Source of the DNA: Angiostrongylus vasorum
Lineage: Eukaryota; Nematoda; Chromadorea; Rhabditida; Metastrongylidae
Assembly (NCBI GenBank): GCA_018806985.1
Contig: JADANN010000103.1
Location: 496,001 to 560,000 of the forward strand
Length of the DNA: 64,000 nt
Reading direction: 5' to 3'
The notes below the pieces were generated by a model. The model did not search any database and was not told the DNA's origin. It saw only the letters and a program-made list of their open reading frames with translations. Shown here piece after piece: positions 1 to 12,080 of this stretch (its first letter is position 1; every line of letters begins with the position of its first letter). Made by a program: the position numbers and the translations under genes.

Positions 1-149
1 AATGAGATTAGAAAAATCGGCAGCAAAAGGTGAAATCGTAAAGGTCGTGCTGGGACTTGCCACAGATATGACCCCCGAATTTCAATACTAAATTTGGAGA
101 AACGAAGAAAAATATTGCAAAAATATTATATTAGCACGGGAAGCGGCAT

Positions 150-300
150 ATAGAGAAGTGGTTAAAGGTCCCTGCAATGCACACATGGCCGTTGGTCCGA
201 TCGCGTATCCCAGGTAAAGTAAACCTTCCACTTTTCCTCCGTGGAAAAACCGGTAGCACACTTGTCTAGAAGGAGAAAGTCATTGACGTTACGTGTCGGC
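150..300 (+). mobile_element. Degenerate SINE-A fragment
   Basis: The words aatgcacacatgg, gttggtccgatcg and cttgtctagaagga follow the SINE-A order but with many substitutions and no clear 5' head. This lies beyond the last CFAP410-like exon. Confidence 0.4.
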
Positions 301-514
301 AAGCCAATACAAATCCTTACGTAGGCCAAATATGGATTCAGTCACCTCTACAGTGTTTAACAGAATGGATATTTGATAGTTCACTGCGTAACAGACAGAC
401 CAATGACAAAAGTTTTATCGTTCTTTTCATTTCATTATAGAACCCAACATGGGGAGTGTTAGGTAACGCGAGTGTGGAGAGGTTGCAAAAGTCTCAGAAC
501 TATCTCATTGCGGT

Positions 515-3500
515 TCAAAAATGAAAAGCAATAACAACATTCTGTATATGCAATGGATAAGTGCCACCATCAGAATCTTTGAGGACATTGAGAATTTGCA
601 GTACGACATTATTATCTAGGCAGGATTCTTGAAACACGAGTGAAGGACTGAATAAGCTCACTACGGAGACGCTTTAACGAAGGCTGGCCCCACGTACGTT
701 GTCAAAAAACTTGGAACAAAGTCCATAAAGCTGGTTTCTGTCCTAGAAGAACGCGATTTTAGTAAATGTCAGTTGTAGGAGGCCGTGTAGCGCAATGATC
801 AAAGGTGACACGCAACGCTTACGTGATCGTTAGTTCGAACCGCACGTTTCGATTTCACCAAACCTTTCAAATTGGCCGGATCGGAAAAAAATGAACCAAA
901 TTTGTCTGATACATAGCAGCACCGACTTGGTACAACAGTTGGCCACCGTATGTCATTCTACAGGGCAAAAAACACTCGGTCATTTTTACCGATGCTTGGT
1001 AAAACAGATTTAAAAGCGAATCTTGCAATGCTTGATCAAGGGTGAAAGCCTCATTTCTATCTCTGGAGGAGAAGTTAGTAACAGTGATAAGCTAACCATA
1101 AAGCGACTGTGTCATGACGTCGTGCAGTGTCGCACCACTTCTTGAACTTCGCGCACTTTGAAGACTTAGCATACTCGCATGCATATCGCATTCGGGAACT
1201 GAGTCATCCTGTTGTGCTTCCATATGATCGTCGAGTGTCACAGCTGTAGAAACGAGTAACAAAATTTCTCTGCGAATATTTAAAAACGAATTCAAAAAAA
1301 ATAACGCTTATTTGACTTCCATTTAATCTTATTTTGAACAACTAACACTCGTTGTTATGGAAATTTTCGATTATGGCTAACATTCCGGAGATTTCGCTTG
1401 CTTCACAGCCCTTTCAATTTCTTTTAGAACAATTCGAATCGGATGTCTGCAACAGATATTTCTTGTGATGTGAGTTCTCGTGCTCTTCGAAGCGAATCGA
1501 ACGAAGTGGAACATTGTAGGGATAAAAATGGTTTATCCCTAAGGCCCACTTATAGAGAATAATTGTACTACACTACCATTGATGGGACAATTTCTGGTAG
1601 TTATGGTGCCGATAAGAACGCGTGTGGCACAGTGGTTGGAGGCGCCCTGCAACACACGTGGAATTGATCCCCGCGCCCACGGCCCACCAAGCCTTCCATC
1701 CCTTCGGGATCGGTGAACTGGTACCTGACTTGTCTGGGAAGATAGAAGCACTAGTTCGATACACCGGTAGGCCACCGCGAGTCATTGTAAAGGCCAGATA
1801 TGCATTTAATCACCTCCAAACGATGCTTAATGAAGTCGAATGCATGGCGCATTCCTAAAGGGATTGATCAACGCCGAGAGCTTTTAAAACCTTTATGGTG
1901 TCGATACTACGAGAACTCACATACGAGAACTCGCACACTACAAAGAGATTGTTATGGGCATCGGATTCAAATCATCGCGCTTTTAGAGAAGGTGAATGAG
2001 ACGAAATGTTAACAAGTTTTCCGTAATAACTAGTTCATGTACAGAACAAAATATTACTCTAAAAAATTTTTCGCGATAGAAGAATTTTTTCACCGTGTTT
2101 TATTCCTATTTCGAAACTTTGTTCAGATCTTCTGCTCTAAAATACCGTACCTAGGTCAATGAATACAGAAGCCTTTTTTTGAATTTTTGGCTATTTTTCC
2201 CAGCTTAACTTGCAATTCAGGAAATGGAGTTTCCAGTGGGAAGAAAATTTATGGGATTCATGCTAAACATACGCTTATCGTCTAATTTTGTAAGTTGTGG
2301 TAATATTCGTAGCACACGATGTCGATAGTCTCCAGATCTGGTGCATGGATTTTCGTCGATCCACAAAACTCGAAGATTCCGTAGGTCCTGAAAAATGCTC
2401 ATAAAGCCTTAAAATATACGTAAAATGTCCTCTACATGTTACGAGACATTTGTGTGTTTTTCAGTGGACAAGTAAAAAGAAAGAACTTCGCCTTGCTCCA
2501 AACAAACGCGAAAAACTTCTATGGCCTCAGAATGCTATAGTCTACAGCATACTGTGATTCTCTTTCTCACAACTACTATTTTCCGTTGACAACCTCGTCA
2601 AAGATAATCTGCTGTGAACAGAAGTCTTTTTTTGTAGGCTTAATAGTAATTGCCTCCCAACGGTTTAATGTATCATCGTGGTTGGGACGTGTTCCTCGGT
2701 GTCGGACTGAGATGTACAGCAGGGGGGATTAGTTCCCCCGGCAGGGTCTCCTATGCTGAGAGGGAGTCCGGCGTTCCCATTAGGGAGCCTACCGAAGAGT
2801 AAACCAATACCAGGATCCCCCGCCGTCCTGGTACCAAACACGTCGCATGGTGGCAAACCTCTCTCTGATCCGCAAAGGCTGCGACTGCCTGTGGTGATGA
2901 AGACCTGGTGCAGACTTTGGCCAGACTGACCTCGGGATTCCAGAGAACTACAATGGCTTTAGCCAGCAAATCTCCAAAAAAATGGAGATTATGCTGGGGC
3001 CCGCACAACCAGTGAGGACGGGCCATTCAAGTATCAAGTAAGTAAGTAATAGGAATAGAATGAAAAAAAGGACTGTATACGAAGAACTGGCTTGTCCATA
3101 TCATCACCAGTTAAAATCCCCTAGCTTCGTCTACATCCTTTTTTTGAGACGCTTATTGCCGTTTTTCTTGCAGACAAGAGCAATTACCAAGATCAGCGAT
3201 ATCATCCACCTTTCTACGAGATCAGTGATCAGATAACATAATCGCTTAGGAACGATAACACACCACCTAACAGACAGTTGGTGTTGGAGCTCGCTGAAGG
3301 ACTTCACAGCTCTAACAGTTGAACACAAGGATAAAGGACAAAGAGTTCAATATTGACCAATCCGTGAAGAATATGCTATGATTCAAACACTATCAAACAC
3401 TGCTGGAGGTGAACGAATGTACACCCGGCGTATACAATGACTTGTTGTGGCCTACCGATGTGTAGAGCCTTTGCTGCTATCCTCTCAGACTAGTCTCACA

Positions 3501-4963
3501 CCGATTTGTTGACGCCAGAGGGATGGAAGACTTGGTGAGTTAGGGACCCAGGATAGAACCAACAGGCACATGTGTATTGCACAGCACCTTTAACCACTAC
3601 TCTACGCGGCAACTGTTATATACTTGTTACTGTTGTGCTACATGAACGGCGTGTGTAGCGCAGTGGTCGGAGGCGTGCTGCAGTACACATGGGATCGATC
3701 TCCGCGTCCCAGGCTCACCAAACCCTTCATCCCTCCTGAGTCGGCAAATTGGTGCCAAACCTGTCTGGAAGGACAGCAGTAATGACTCGCCAGATATGCA
3801 TTCAATCACCTCCAACGATGCTTTGTGAAGTCGAATGCATTATGAGCCCTCGGGAACTGAAAAACGGCGAGAGCTTTATCGTTTTTTTATTTTTATTGGC
3901 GAGCCATTTAATCGATTTCATCTGTGGATTCATATACGTCATTGAGTGCGTATTTGGCTTATACAATGACATGAGAGCGCCTACCGATGTGGCAAGTCAG
4001 TGTTTCTATAGTTCCAGACAAACTCGATAGCAATTTAACGACCTCAGAGAGATGAATGGATTGCTTAGTTGAGCGTGGGATCGAAGCAAAGATCAAGTGT
4101 TTGTAGAAAGTCAGCTCTACTCACTGCTATAAACACCATGTAAACCATACACAATCAGGTACATTCGAATAGAAATAGAACCATGGATGTACGGCAGGTA
4201 TGGGAGAATAGCAGGGTGCCATTGTGGTTGAATCCAGCTACGTCTCAAGGAAAGTAGCCGGTCACTCTTTCGAGCGAAATCAGTTTACAAATTATGGAGC
4301 ACGAAATTGCGACCACATCGGTCAATATTCCTCACAAGATAGAGATTCATGCAAAAGTAAGATTATACTACACATATATGTTAATGGGCGCGTGTGGCGC
4401 AGCGGTCGGAGGCGCCCTGCAACACACACGTGGAATCGACCGCCGCGCCTACGGCCCACCAAGCCTTCCATGCCTTCGGGGTCGGCAAATTGGTATCAGA
4501 CTTGTCTGGGAGGATAGCAGCACTGGCTCGATACATCGGTAGTCCGCCACGAGTCATTGTAATAGTAAAGATATGCGTTCAATCACCTCCAAACGATGCT
4601 TAATGAAGTCGAGGGTATGGCGCATTCCTTAAGGATTTATCAACGCCGAGAGCTTTATCCTTTTTATCTTTTATACATGCTAATGATGGACATGGAGATC
4701 ACCTACCTTTAGGTGCTCGAGTTCGGTAAAACTCTGAATATTGTTTTTTCTCAAGTACAGTTCCACTAGTCGTGTACAATTTCGTAATGGTTGAAGTGTT
4801 TCAACACGGTTCACACTATAACAAAAAAGTATTTAAAGGGCAGAGAACTGTCTTGAGGAATTTCAGTTTTTCTCTCACAACACCAAAAATCACTCACCTC
4901 AATGAAAGCACTTCGATGCAAGCCATCCGTTCGCATAGTGATATATCATCGATATCACAGCCC
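515..4963 (-). CDS. CFAP410: CFAP410 (C21orf2)-like leucine-rich-repeat protein, 5' exon not found
   Basis: Exons read on the minus strand: 4963-4898, 4815-4707, 2387-2273, 1243-1097 and a tentative last exon 615-515. Every junction has GT/AG sites and matching phase: the first seen exon starts so that a preceding TG would give Trp (…CWG-C-D-I), AG joins T to give Ser in LSLS-VNRV, then phase 0, then phase 1 twice. Visible motifs are EVLSLS, VNRVETLQPL, LVELYLRKNNIQ and VLWIDENPCT followed by YRHRVLRILPQLTKLDDK, which is the LRR array and LRR-cap order of the CFAP410 family; PVTLDDH matches the family's QAVTEEEL position. CFAP410 proteins act at cilia and the basal body and in DNA-damage signalling (family knowledge). 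The terminal exon (NVVLQILNVLKDSD, then TGA at 517-515) resembles the C-terminal NVLxAILLLLxELD helix but is the weakest part; a donor near 567 is an alternative. The exon coding the N-terminal 30 or so residues should lie above 4963 and was not recognised. Introns hold several SINE-A and R2 copies. Confidence 0.8.
783..1065 (+). mobile_element. Degenerate SINE-A copy
   Basis: The copy keeps an A-box-like head (gtgtagcgcaatgatc) and a B-box-like gttcgaacc, followed by the SINE-A body up to a cttgatcaagg…gaaagc tail. It is opposite in orientation to the surrounding CFAP410-like gene, in the intron between 1097 and 615. Confidence 0.5.
1618..1890 (+). mobile_element. SINE-A copy (tRNA-derived SINE)
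   Basis: This is a near-complete member: head gcgtgtggcacagtgg (A-box-like), gtggaattgatcc at the B-box position, a conserved body (gcccaccaagccttccatcc; acttgtctgggaagata; cgatacaccggtaggcc; tgcatttaatcacctcc) and the tail gattgatcaacgccgagagctt. Older copies in this window show GGTTCGATCC at the B-box, so a tRNA origin is likely. It sits in a CFAP410-like intron, antisense to the gene. Confidence 0.8.
2650..3042 (-). mobile_element. R2 interspersed repeat, full-length copy
   Basis: R2 is a family of about 390 bases with no ORF conserved between copies. Taking the end acttgaatggcccgtcctcac as the start, this copy is reversed and ends at cctcccaacggtttaatg. Shared blocks with the other copies are gtcgcatggtggcaaa, gactgcctgtggtg, ggagattatgctgggg and gtgaggacgggccattcaag. 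I do not recognise its class. It lies in the CFAP410-like intron between 4707 and 2387. Confidence 0.75.
3385..3612 (-). mobile_element. Degenerate SINE-A copy
   Basis: In reverse orientation it holds the blocks cctaccgatgtgtagagcc, gctgctatcctctcagac, gagggatggaagacttgg and a mutated head (ccactactctacgcgg). The tail end is lost. It is adjacent to an oppositely oriented copy at 3645. Confidence 0.6.
3645..3882 (+). mobile_element. SINE-A copy, internally shortened
   Basis: The head gtgtgtagcgcagtggtcgg and tail gaaaaacggcgagagcttta are present, but the middle between the ggacagcag and tcgccagatatgc blocks lacks about 25 bases. A second fragment (3930-4030, reverse strand: tatacaatgacatgag…ctaccgatgtgg…agacaa) follows it, so three pieces lie side by side. 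Confidence 0.65.
4386..4675 (+). mobile_element. SINE-A copy, near-consensus
   Basis: One of the best-preserved members, with gcgcgtgtggcgcagcgg at the head, a full body, and a tail ending gagagctttatccttttt. It ends about 30 bases from a CFAP410-like exon (4707-4815), so it lies beside a splice donor of that gene on the opposite strand. Confidence 0.8.
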
Positions 4964-5465
4964 CTTAAAAAACTATCGAAATACAAATAATGAATTCTCA
5001 GAATTTTGCACTTGGGCTTTTCTTATATCACTCAAAAAAAACTCGCTCAACGGAAAAGCGCTTGTGGGTGAACATAGCATGAAACTCGTATTATACGTTT
5101 GGGAATTAAGCGAGAAAAAAGTTTATTACAACATCTACGCAATGAAAACTCGTCCACTGCTCGCTTGCTTGTCCTCTAGCAAAATATACCATCCTCTCTT
5201 TGGGAAACCGAACTCGGCGAGCGTTGCACCTATACGGTCATATCAGTCATTTGTGTTTTGTTTTTGTTTCTGATTGTCGACTTAGGGATATTGCATAACA
5301 AAATGACATAACTGGTCGTTGGGGTATGGCCAATTGGCAATCAACCAATAGCATATCTGGTGCTACGTTCTTACTCTTAACGAAACTCTTTGTCCCCTTG
5401 AACACCTATGGCAAATTGGCAGCTTTAAAATAAGGTTTTCGTAATTTTGGAGTTTTTAACACAAT

Positions 5466-5868
5466 TTAGTTCCCAATGGTTTACCGCCTCATCACGGCTG
5501 GGAGGTATTCCAGGGTGTCGGGCTGCGATGTACAGCAGGGGGATTCATCCCGCCGGCAGAGTCTCCCAAGGTAAAGAGTTCGCCATTTCCATCAGGAAGC
5601 TCAGCTAAGAGTAAACCAATACCAGGATCCACCATCGATCACCAATCCTGGTTTCAAACTAGTCGCATGGTGGCAAATCTCCCTGTGATCCACAAGGGCG
5701 GCGGCTGCCCATGGTGGTGACGACCTGGGGCAGACTTTGGTCAGGCTGTCCTCTGGAGTCCAGGGAACCACAATGGCTAAACCTGCAAAACTCTCAAAAA
5801 TGGAAATCTTGCTGCGGCTCGCATAACCAGTGAGGACGGGCCATTCAAGTACCAATTATCAAGTAACA
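5466..5868 (-). mobile_element. R2 interspersed repeat, full-length copy
   Basis: It has the same block order as the copy at 2650, from tcccaatggtttaccgcctcatc to gaggacgggccattcaagtac. About a dozen bases differ from the consensus. It lies outside genes, above the first CFAP410-like exon found. Confidence 0.75.
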
Positions 5869-6597
5869 CAATTTAAATTACTGGATGCCGAATACATCAG
5901 AAATCTATTATTATTAGTATTGCTAACGAATATCCTCTTTATACGACTAGTTCTTGCGAGTGTAACCATCAGTCTTCCAACTTCATGCAACAAAGTATCT
6001 CCCTCTGGGAATCGTATACCTCCCTCGGCTAGCACTTGGCGCATTTCTGACGAAATGCTGAGAAATAAGACAAGGGCTAAAGTACGTTTGGGAGTCCTAC
6101 TAGAATTTGCAAGCGCAATTTTATGTTCTGTTCTTTTAATGCGTTGAAAAAAAAAGACGCGTGAGCTAAATATTCTTCCTGTAAAATAACGTTAGGAAGA
6201 AAGATGTTAATGTCCAAATATTCGCAAACTTCTCTCTTAGGTATCGCATGTCTTTATTTCAATCAAAGGCAAAAAAAAGTCTAAGCGGAAACGTCCTTAA
6301 GGCGCATTATGAAATTCAGCGGAGACATTCTCTGCTTATAAACTGGACATTCGAACAGAAAGAAGGAAAACGAATAGACACGGGAAAAAAGCGAGAGCTG
6401 GAATAGGACTGTTTAAGTGAGGGATAAATTTACTTCATTTTCTATCCTTGAGGAATGGATTTTTTTGAGAAAATAAATATTCTAGGAAGATGCGATATAT
6501 TTTATAGTAAAACTGCGGTAACTCAAATGAGTGAAACCAACGAGCTGAAAAAACTGCTTTGAATCTGACAGAAAAGTAGCATCATTGATGATATAAG
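5869..6597. other. Gene-free stretch
   Basis: AT-rich sequence with no exon I can support. A minus-strand frame (6044-5859) is open but matches nothing I know. It could hold the missing first CFAP410-like exon; no LNCW-type codon run ending in TG|GT was seen here. Confidence 0.4.
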
Positions 6598-6800
6598 ATA
6601 CTTGGATGGCTCGTCCTCACTAGTGTGGGCCCCAGCATGATCTCCATTGCTTCAGAGTTTTGCTGGTCTACCCATTGAAGTCCCCTGGAGTCCCAAAGTC
6701 AACCAGGCCAAAGTCTGCCCCAGGTCGTCACCACCACAGGCAGTCGCCGCTGTTGTGGATCAGGTGGAGATTTGCCACCATGTGACTAGTTTGATTCTAA
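6598..6800 (+). mobile_element. R2 partial copy
   Basis: This is the 5' half of R2 in forward orientation (acttggatggctcgtcctcac; gcagtcgccgctgttgtgg; tgccaccatgtgac). It stops after the gtttgattctaagacggtgg block. Confidence 0.65.
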
Positions 6801-7239
6801 GACGGTGGTGATTGATGATGAAATCGACTATATAAGGGGAACGTACAGCTTACGATGACTTTCAACTATCGTTCGGTTAGGATTCGACCATTGATCTAAT
6901 CGATTTGTTGATTTTCCTTGTCAAAAATTAAATTCAACTGACCATAAATTCAGTTTCTTTACCGTTTCGACGGTACACTTTGTTCGTATGTAGACGGTAC
7001 TTTCAGTAAGACAGACCATTTTTGTACGAAAAAACGAACTCTAAAGTAATAGAACGCATTACAAGTATGAAGAACTTCACTGACATAAAAATGAAACGGC
7101 AGCAACAAAAAAAATACTGACATGTTGACAACTGGGGAGTACTGTAACACATAACTCTACCAACAGTGAAAACTATGTGGTTCGTATCGATGTGTATTGA
7201 CATAGTCACGTCTTAGAGAAACGGAATAACAAGGCTAGT

Positions 7240-7505
7240 TTGCTTCGCGTTCACCAGTTCTATAGGGATGCGCCATGAAATCAACTCCATTCGTAGAATA
7301 TAATGTGTGACCGAATGCGCATTTGACTTTAGCAATGACTTACGGTGACCAATCGACGTATCAGATCAATGTTTTTCTATCCTTCCAGACAACTCTGGTA
7401 CTATTTTGATAACGCCAGTGGAAACAGAAAGCTTGGTTTACCATGAGTGAGTGGTAGAACCAACGAACCCATGGGGCTGACGGGATGCCTCTAACCACTT
7501 ATATT
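7240..7505 (-). mobile_element. Degenerate SINE-A copy
   Basis: Reverse-oriented blocks: gggatgcgccatg, gaatgcgcatttgactttag, gtatcagatcaatg, ccttccagacaactctgg, ccatggggc. It faces an old forward copy at 7540. Confidence 0.5.
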
Positions 7506-7539
7506 AACCCGTTGGGTAGATATCAGTAAACTAAGTATT

Positions 7540-7800
7540 ACATCTTTGTAGCGCATTGGGTATTGCTGCCCTGAAATACACGTAATCTTCGGTTCGATCC
7601 CGCACTCTGGATTCACTACATATTCTGTTTCTGTGCGGTTGGCAAATTGCTACCGGAATTATCCGGGAGGATGGTATCACTGACTCGATACATCGGTAAG
7701 TCACTGCCACAAGTCCTTGCCTAGGCCAGGTGATAACCATTCAATAACGTCTATGAATGATGTTACGAATGGAGACGAATGCCAAACTTTAATTAAAAAT
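7540..7800 (+). mobile_element. Old SINE-A copy with intact B-box
   Basis: The head is mutated (gtagcgcattgggtattgc), but the B-box position reads cggttcgatcccgc, close to the canonical GGTTCRANNCC of tRNA genes. This supports a tRNA origin for the family. The body and the tail are strongly diverged. Confidence 0.5.
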
Positions 7801-8261
7801 TCAAACTCAAACAAAACAAACGATTTTAAAGAATCGAAAATATTTTGTGAGAGCCAGGAGTCCGTTATTTCACTCCATTTGTTTTCGTAATAGAAATGGT
7901 AAATAGAAAAAATATTAAGACAAACAAATAAGAGAAAAAATGTGGATTTGCATGGCATAGTTGTTTCAAATGGGAACCAATCAATGAAAGACACATTTTG
8001 CACTTCTCACTGAGGGGCATGAAAGTATGAATAGGCTATCCAAAAACAAAGTGATTTCACGGAACGGACCAAATAGCCACCAATTAAACCAATACTTGAG
8101 CGGTTCGTCCTCATAAAGAATGTGAACCCGTTGACTTCCATTAGGACAGGCATGATTTTTCTTCTTTTCGCTCTTGATTTTATCCTTTTTGATTCCAGAT
8201 AGCCCACCAGGGCTTTTATACGTCCTCACCCCAGGAAGCCACACCACGTTGTAAATCGGTG

Positions 8262-8460
8262 GGTAAAATTGCCAACTTGCGACGACTACGTTTCTACTAG
8301 GGTAGCAGTAGATTCTGACACTAGTTTATTCTTAATCAGTTTTCCAGAGAGAAATATCGAACTTTGCCTCAGCTTGGGAGATTCTTGTGTTAGAACGAAC
8401 CCCTTGTTGGACACCGGAGTTCGACGTGCAGGTACACCCCCACAGCCACAATGACGCAGT
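8262..8460 (+). mobile_element. R2 partial copy
   Basis: The 3' half of R2, diverged: gcgacgactacg, gattctgacactagttta, cctcagcttgggag, gttggacaccggagttcgac, ccccacagccacaatga. Confidence 0.5.
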
Positions 8461-8635
8461 GAACCATCAGGGAAATGAAGAAATTAAATAACATTAATTA
8501 ACATTAAACAAATCAAAAAAGTAACGTTAATCGGATAGTTACAAGATGAGTGTTAAGGACATGAATGACATGTTTCTGTGTTCTTTATGAGGTTACACGA
8601 AGTTGTCAGTATAACAATTAGTGAGGACCAAGGAC

Positions 8636-8890
8636 ATACCACGCAGTGATGAGGGATGTTCTGCAGTGCACACATGGTCATTGATTCGATCCTACTAACC
8701 AACACATCCATTCTTCCAGAGCTGGCACAGTAGGACTGACGCGCCTGGGAGGATATCACATTGTGCGGATCCCAGCATTTTTTGCATCTGATTCCTTTTC
8801 TCATATCTGCCATCCAGGATGGTCTCCAACTTTTGTTTGCATGTGGATTTAGCTGGTGTTTAAGAATTTTTTTCAGCTTCGTCATGCATT
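8636..8890. mobile_element. SINE-A head joined to an R4 fragment
   Basis: A forward SINE-A head (cgcagtgatgagggatgttctgcagtgcacacatgg, B-box region tgattcgatcc) runs to about 8760. From 8762 a reverse R4 fragment begins (tgtgcggatcccagcat; tctgccatccaggatggtc; tgtttgcatgtgg). Confidence 0.45.
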
Positions 8891-9689
8891 TCGTTCAATA
8901 CTGGCCATGCTAAGACGTTCCCAAGAGGATTAGTACGAGTGAACTAGTCCCAGACATGTCTGGTGAAAATTTCCCAATCCCAGAGCGATGAGGAGCTAGC
9001 TGCGCCTAGAGCGAACTAGTATCCGGGTAACTTGGGTTGTTCATGTAGCATTGTTACCGTTTACACTACCTATCATTACGTCGTTTTACAAGTATGCATT
9101 CAATCAACCCTAAGATAATATAAATGGAGTCGAATGCATGAAGTGTTCTTAAGGAGAGATCGATCGCCTAATGCACTATCTTATCCTCTCAGAAATGAAC
9201 GACAGGAAGGAACGCCTCTTAGATGTGACCTTTCACAATACTTCACGTTAATTTTTTTGACTTCAGAGAGGCGTATTCTACAGCCCATATGAATTCTGTG
9301 CGACTGTTCAACTTTATCTATCATGTATGTGACTTGCATCAAAAAGCATTGGGTAATTAAAAAAAACTATTTATCATGCGATGGAAAAGTGGATTTTGAG
9401 GTTTTTTGTTAGGGTTATGAAAGTACTTGACCAAGTAGATTGGACGGCACTATGAACTCTTCAGGGGATTGAAGAAGTCGATTTTCGCTGTGAGCCATTA
9501 ATTCACAAAACGGTAATGACTATTAGCAACCTTGAGTTAATCAATAAATAACGCAATTTATTGTTCAGTAATGAGGTACGTAATAGAAGGTGGTCTTGGG
9601 AACTAAATGATGTATAATACCTAAATGTTAAGACGTTGTGATTTAGCTCAAGCTTAGAAGGATTCAATGCTGATTTGTGCTTCTCAGAT
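8891..9689. other. Gene-free stretch
   Basis: Only a SINE-A tail remnant at about 9080-9180 (agtatgcattcaatca; gagtcgaatgcatga) can be recognised. The rest is AT-rich without supportable exons. Confidence 0.4.
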
Positions 9690-9870
9690 TATCCCGTTGA
9701 CGTGTGATTGCTGACAGCATCAATAGAGTAGAAAACTGGCCAAGAGAAACGTAAAACAAGGGTGTCGGTTGGTGTAGCGGATAGCACGTGAGCACCCGTA
9801 AGGGTAATCGCGGGTTCGAAGCTCAACTAAGGTTCCGAGCTTTGCTCATATCGCAGCATCCTTGTGGTTG
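9690..9870 (+). mobile_element. R3 tRNA-derived repeat copy
   Basis: It contains ggttggtgtagcggatagcacg (A-box-like) and cgcgggttcgaagctc (B-box-like), then the R3-specific block catatcgcagcatccttgtgg. The spacing fits a pol III promoter. It is a diverged copy. Confidence 0.55.
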
Positions 9871-10639
9871 CATTTAAAATATAACTCTGACAAAAGAAAT
9901 AGGCAGTAATTAAAAATTTAACGATTGTAAACAGTCTATATTGCAGAATTTCATACTGTCGAGATATTGGCTCCTGATGCTTTGTCTTCGTTCTTTTCCG
10001 TTTCTTTTTTCCCGATTTAGTTTTTGATTTTGGTTAGTGTGAAGGTTTTTGTTAAAAGTTCAGGCCGTAAATACGCATAATTTAGTTCATGCCAAAAATT
10101 GTTAACAGTAAGCGAAATCTCTAGAGCTCAAATTTCGTCTAGACAGGACATCTTTGTTATGGTAGGAAACCTGCTTATCACGGACTGGATAGAAAAGTAC
10201 GTCCGTCTAAATGGAGGAAAAGTAGAGAAGCATACAAAACATTAGTGTTCACAACACTAATAAGATCTACGAGACGTTCACCGTGCAAACAGGAACAGCA
10301 AAATGAGAAAGAGCTCCTTGGATTATCCAGGAAGACCAGTTATGGGCCAGCTTTTCCAGGGAGCAGTTACTTCCCTAGGAGAGTTCTGATATGTAAAGGC
10401 AAATATCCGCCTGATTTACAAACTTGGTGGCCGCCACCCATGGTGATGCTTTGCGAACATACTGACATCGCATTGTCGAAAACCTAACAAGCCAATTTGT
10501 ATGTTCGACTGGGCCTATAAGAGTACGCACCCTTGAAGAAAAGTTACCGGCAAAAAAATATGTAGGAAGAATAAGTAGTCTAGTCAAAAAGTGGGTATTC
10601 TGCCGTGTTCCATATTAATGTGGGAAGGAAGAAACAAAA
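9871..10639. other. Gene-free stretch
   Basis: Nothing recognised. Open frames on both strands at 10245-10587 overlap each other and show no splice-site or family support. Confidence 0.35.
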
Positions 10640-10900
10640 AATCTGTCAAAATAAAACGGCTTTCAGCTAGTTCTACAGAACTAGCTCTAGCTGAGAGACA
10701 AATGAAGCGAAGGACCCATATGGTGTGGTGGTGAACGCGTTCCTCCCCGGAAAGGACAATAGCGCATTCGTTCTCCACCGCAGACACCTGCAGTCCGGAG
10801 TGCTGGGAATATCTCAGCATTATTTTGTTTGGATCGCACATAATACCCTGCCATGAAAAAATTGTAATAGACAGTAAATAAAAAAAGTTAATAAAAGGGC
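10640..10900 (+). mobile_element. R3 repeat, near-complete
   Basis: Blocks in order: agctagttctacagaactagctc, gaagcgaaggaccca, tggtgtggtggtgaacgcgtt, gcattcgttctccaccgcag, ggaatatctcagcattattt, and an A-rich tail gacagtaaataaaaaaag. Head and gcgttcgttc box are tRNA-like. Confidence 0.65.
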
Positions 10901-12080
10901 TCTCTTGAGTTGTGTTAATCAACCGGCAGCCTCTCATTTTCTCATGAAGTGACCCCATCTAAAAACTTAGAACTAAAGTCTTTCGTTGTCATTGAAAAAC
11001 AGGTTGTCGTGAAGCATGGAAAACCGAAAACTGAACTTTTAATGGTGTAGAGGATACAAAGAAATAGGAATCTATCATACAGTTTGACTCCGTTGACAGT
11101 ATCGAAGAAATCATCGTTGTTTTTGAAAACTTCGAACAGAGACCACTACAATAACGATCGATTAATCGATTACAGCAATCGATAAACACCAGTAGATGTG
11201 AAACGGATTTGACAAAAAATGATCTAAAAACCAAAAAAAATCGATAAGGCTGGTACTAAAGTGGCCATCAATTTTATGTAACAAGAAAAACAAGTGTGGA
11301 ATTGTGACGAAAAACAGTACCTACTGTAGACATACTTTCATAGCAAAGTCTACACACTTTTGTACCAACGCCGCATTGTTGTTGTGGGGCGGGAGCAACC
11401 TGCAATTATGCGGCTCATTTGTTCATGTACCTTAGTGGGTTCATTCGCGGCGATTAAAGGATTAGCGCTCTTTTCGTTAAGAATTCAGAGTACATTTTCG
11501 GTTTCTGTTCAGCTGAATACGTCACCTACTGCTGTAAATTTTGTGTGCACAGGTTTCTTTGCGTCACATAGGAGATGCTTTGGATTGAACTACGTTTTTG
11601 TTAAATGTCAGCTTATTTTGTGTAGGTCAGATGAAATAAACGAAGCGAATCTATTTTCAATGGAGAGTAAGTGAAAGTAGACATGGAAGAGAGAAGTGCC
11701 ACTTGTGGACCCTCATGATGGAAGCCTGGGCAGCGTTGTCCATGGACTGAAATCAATAGAGAGGGCAGAACTAAGGACGGCCGCAGAAGCTGTCAAAATC
11801 AGCGAACGCAGAGCGGTTCATCCAACTTGTCGCTTGGTGCTTCTTGAAATTGTTGACATTAAACCATCTGTTGCTGGTTTATTTTTTGCTTTTTACGGTT
11901 GCAACTGGACCAAAAAGTAAGTTTTTCTCCGGCAATGGGACCTCCCTGCTGAACAGTTAAGTGTAAGGATGACACGGTTTGATACAAAATTCGACCACGC
12001 AGAAGCTGAAGCCTTTTGTAAACACTCTTCTTTGGAATAAAATCGACAAAACGTTCGGAATTTTCTCCATTGTAAAGGGT
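10901..12080. other. Gene-free stretch
   Basis: About 1.2 kb without recognisable repeats or exons. A plus-strand frame at 11360-11674 is open, but it has no homology I can name and no good flanking splice sites. Confidence 0.35.

Noticed and set aside
7003..7209. Minus-strand HCW followed by a GTAGAG donor as the missing first CFAP410-like exon
   Set aside because: The residues before it do not resemble the family N-terminus and no start codon context fits.
9760..9835. Functional tRNA gene from the A-box and GGGTTCGAAGC box
   Set aside because: The intervening sequence does not fold into a cloverleaf and it continues into the R3 repeat body.
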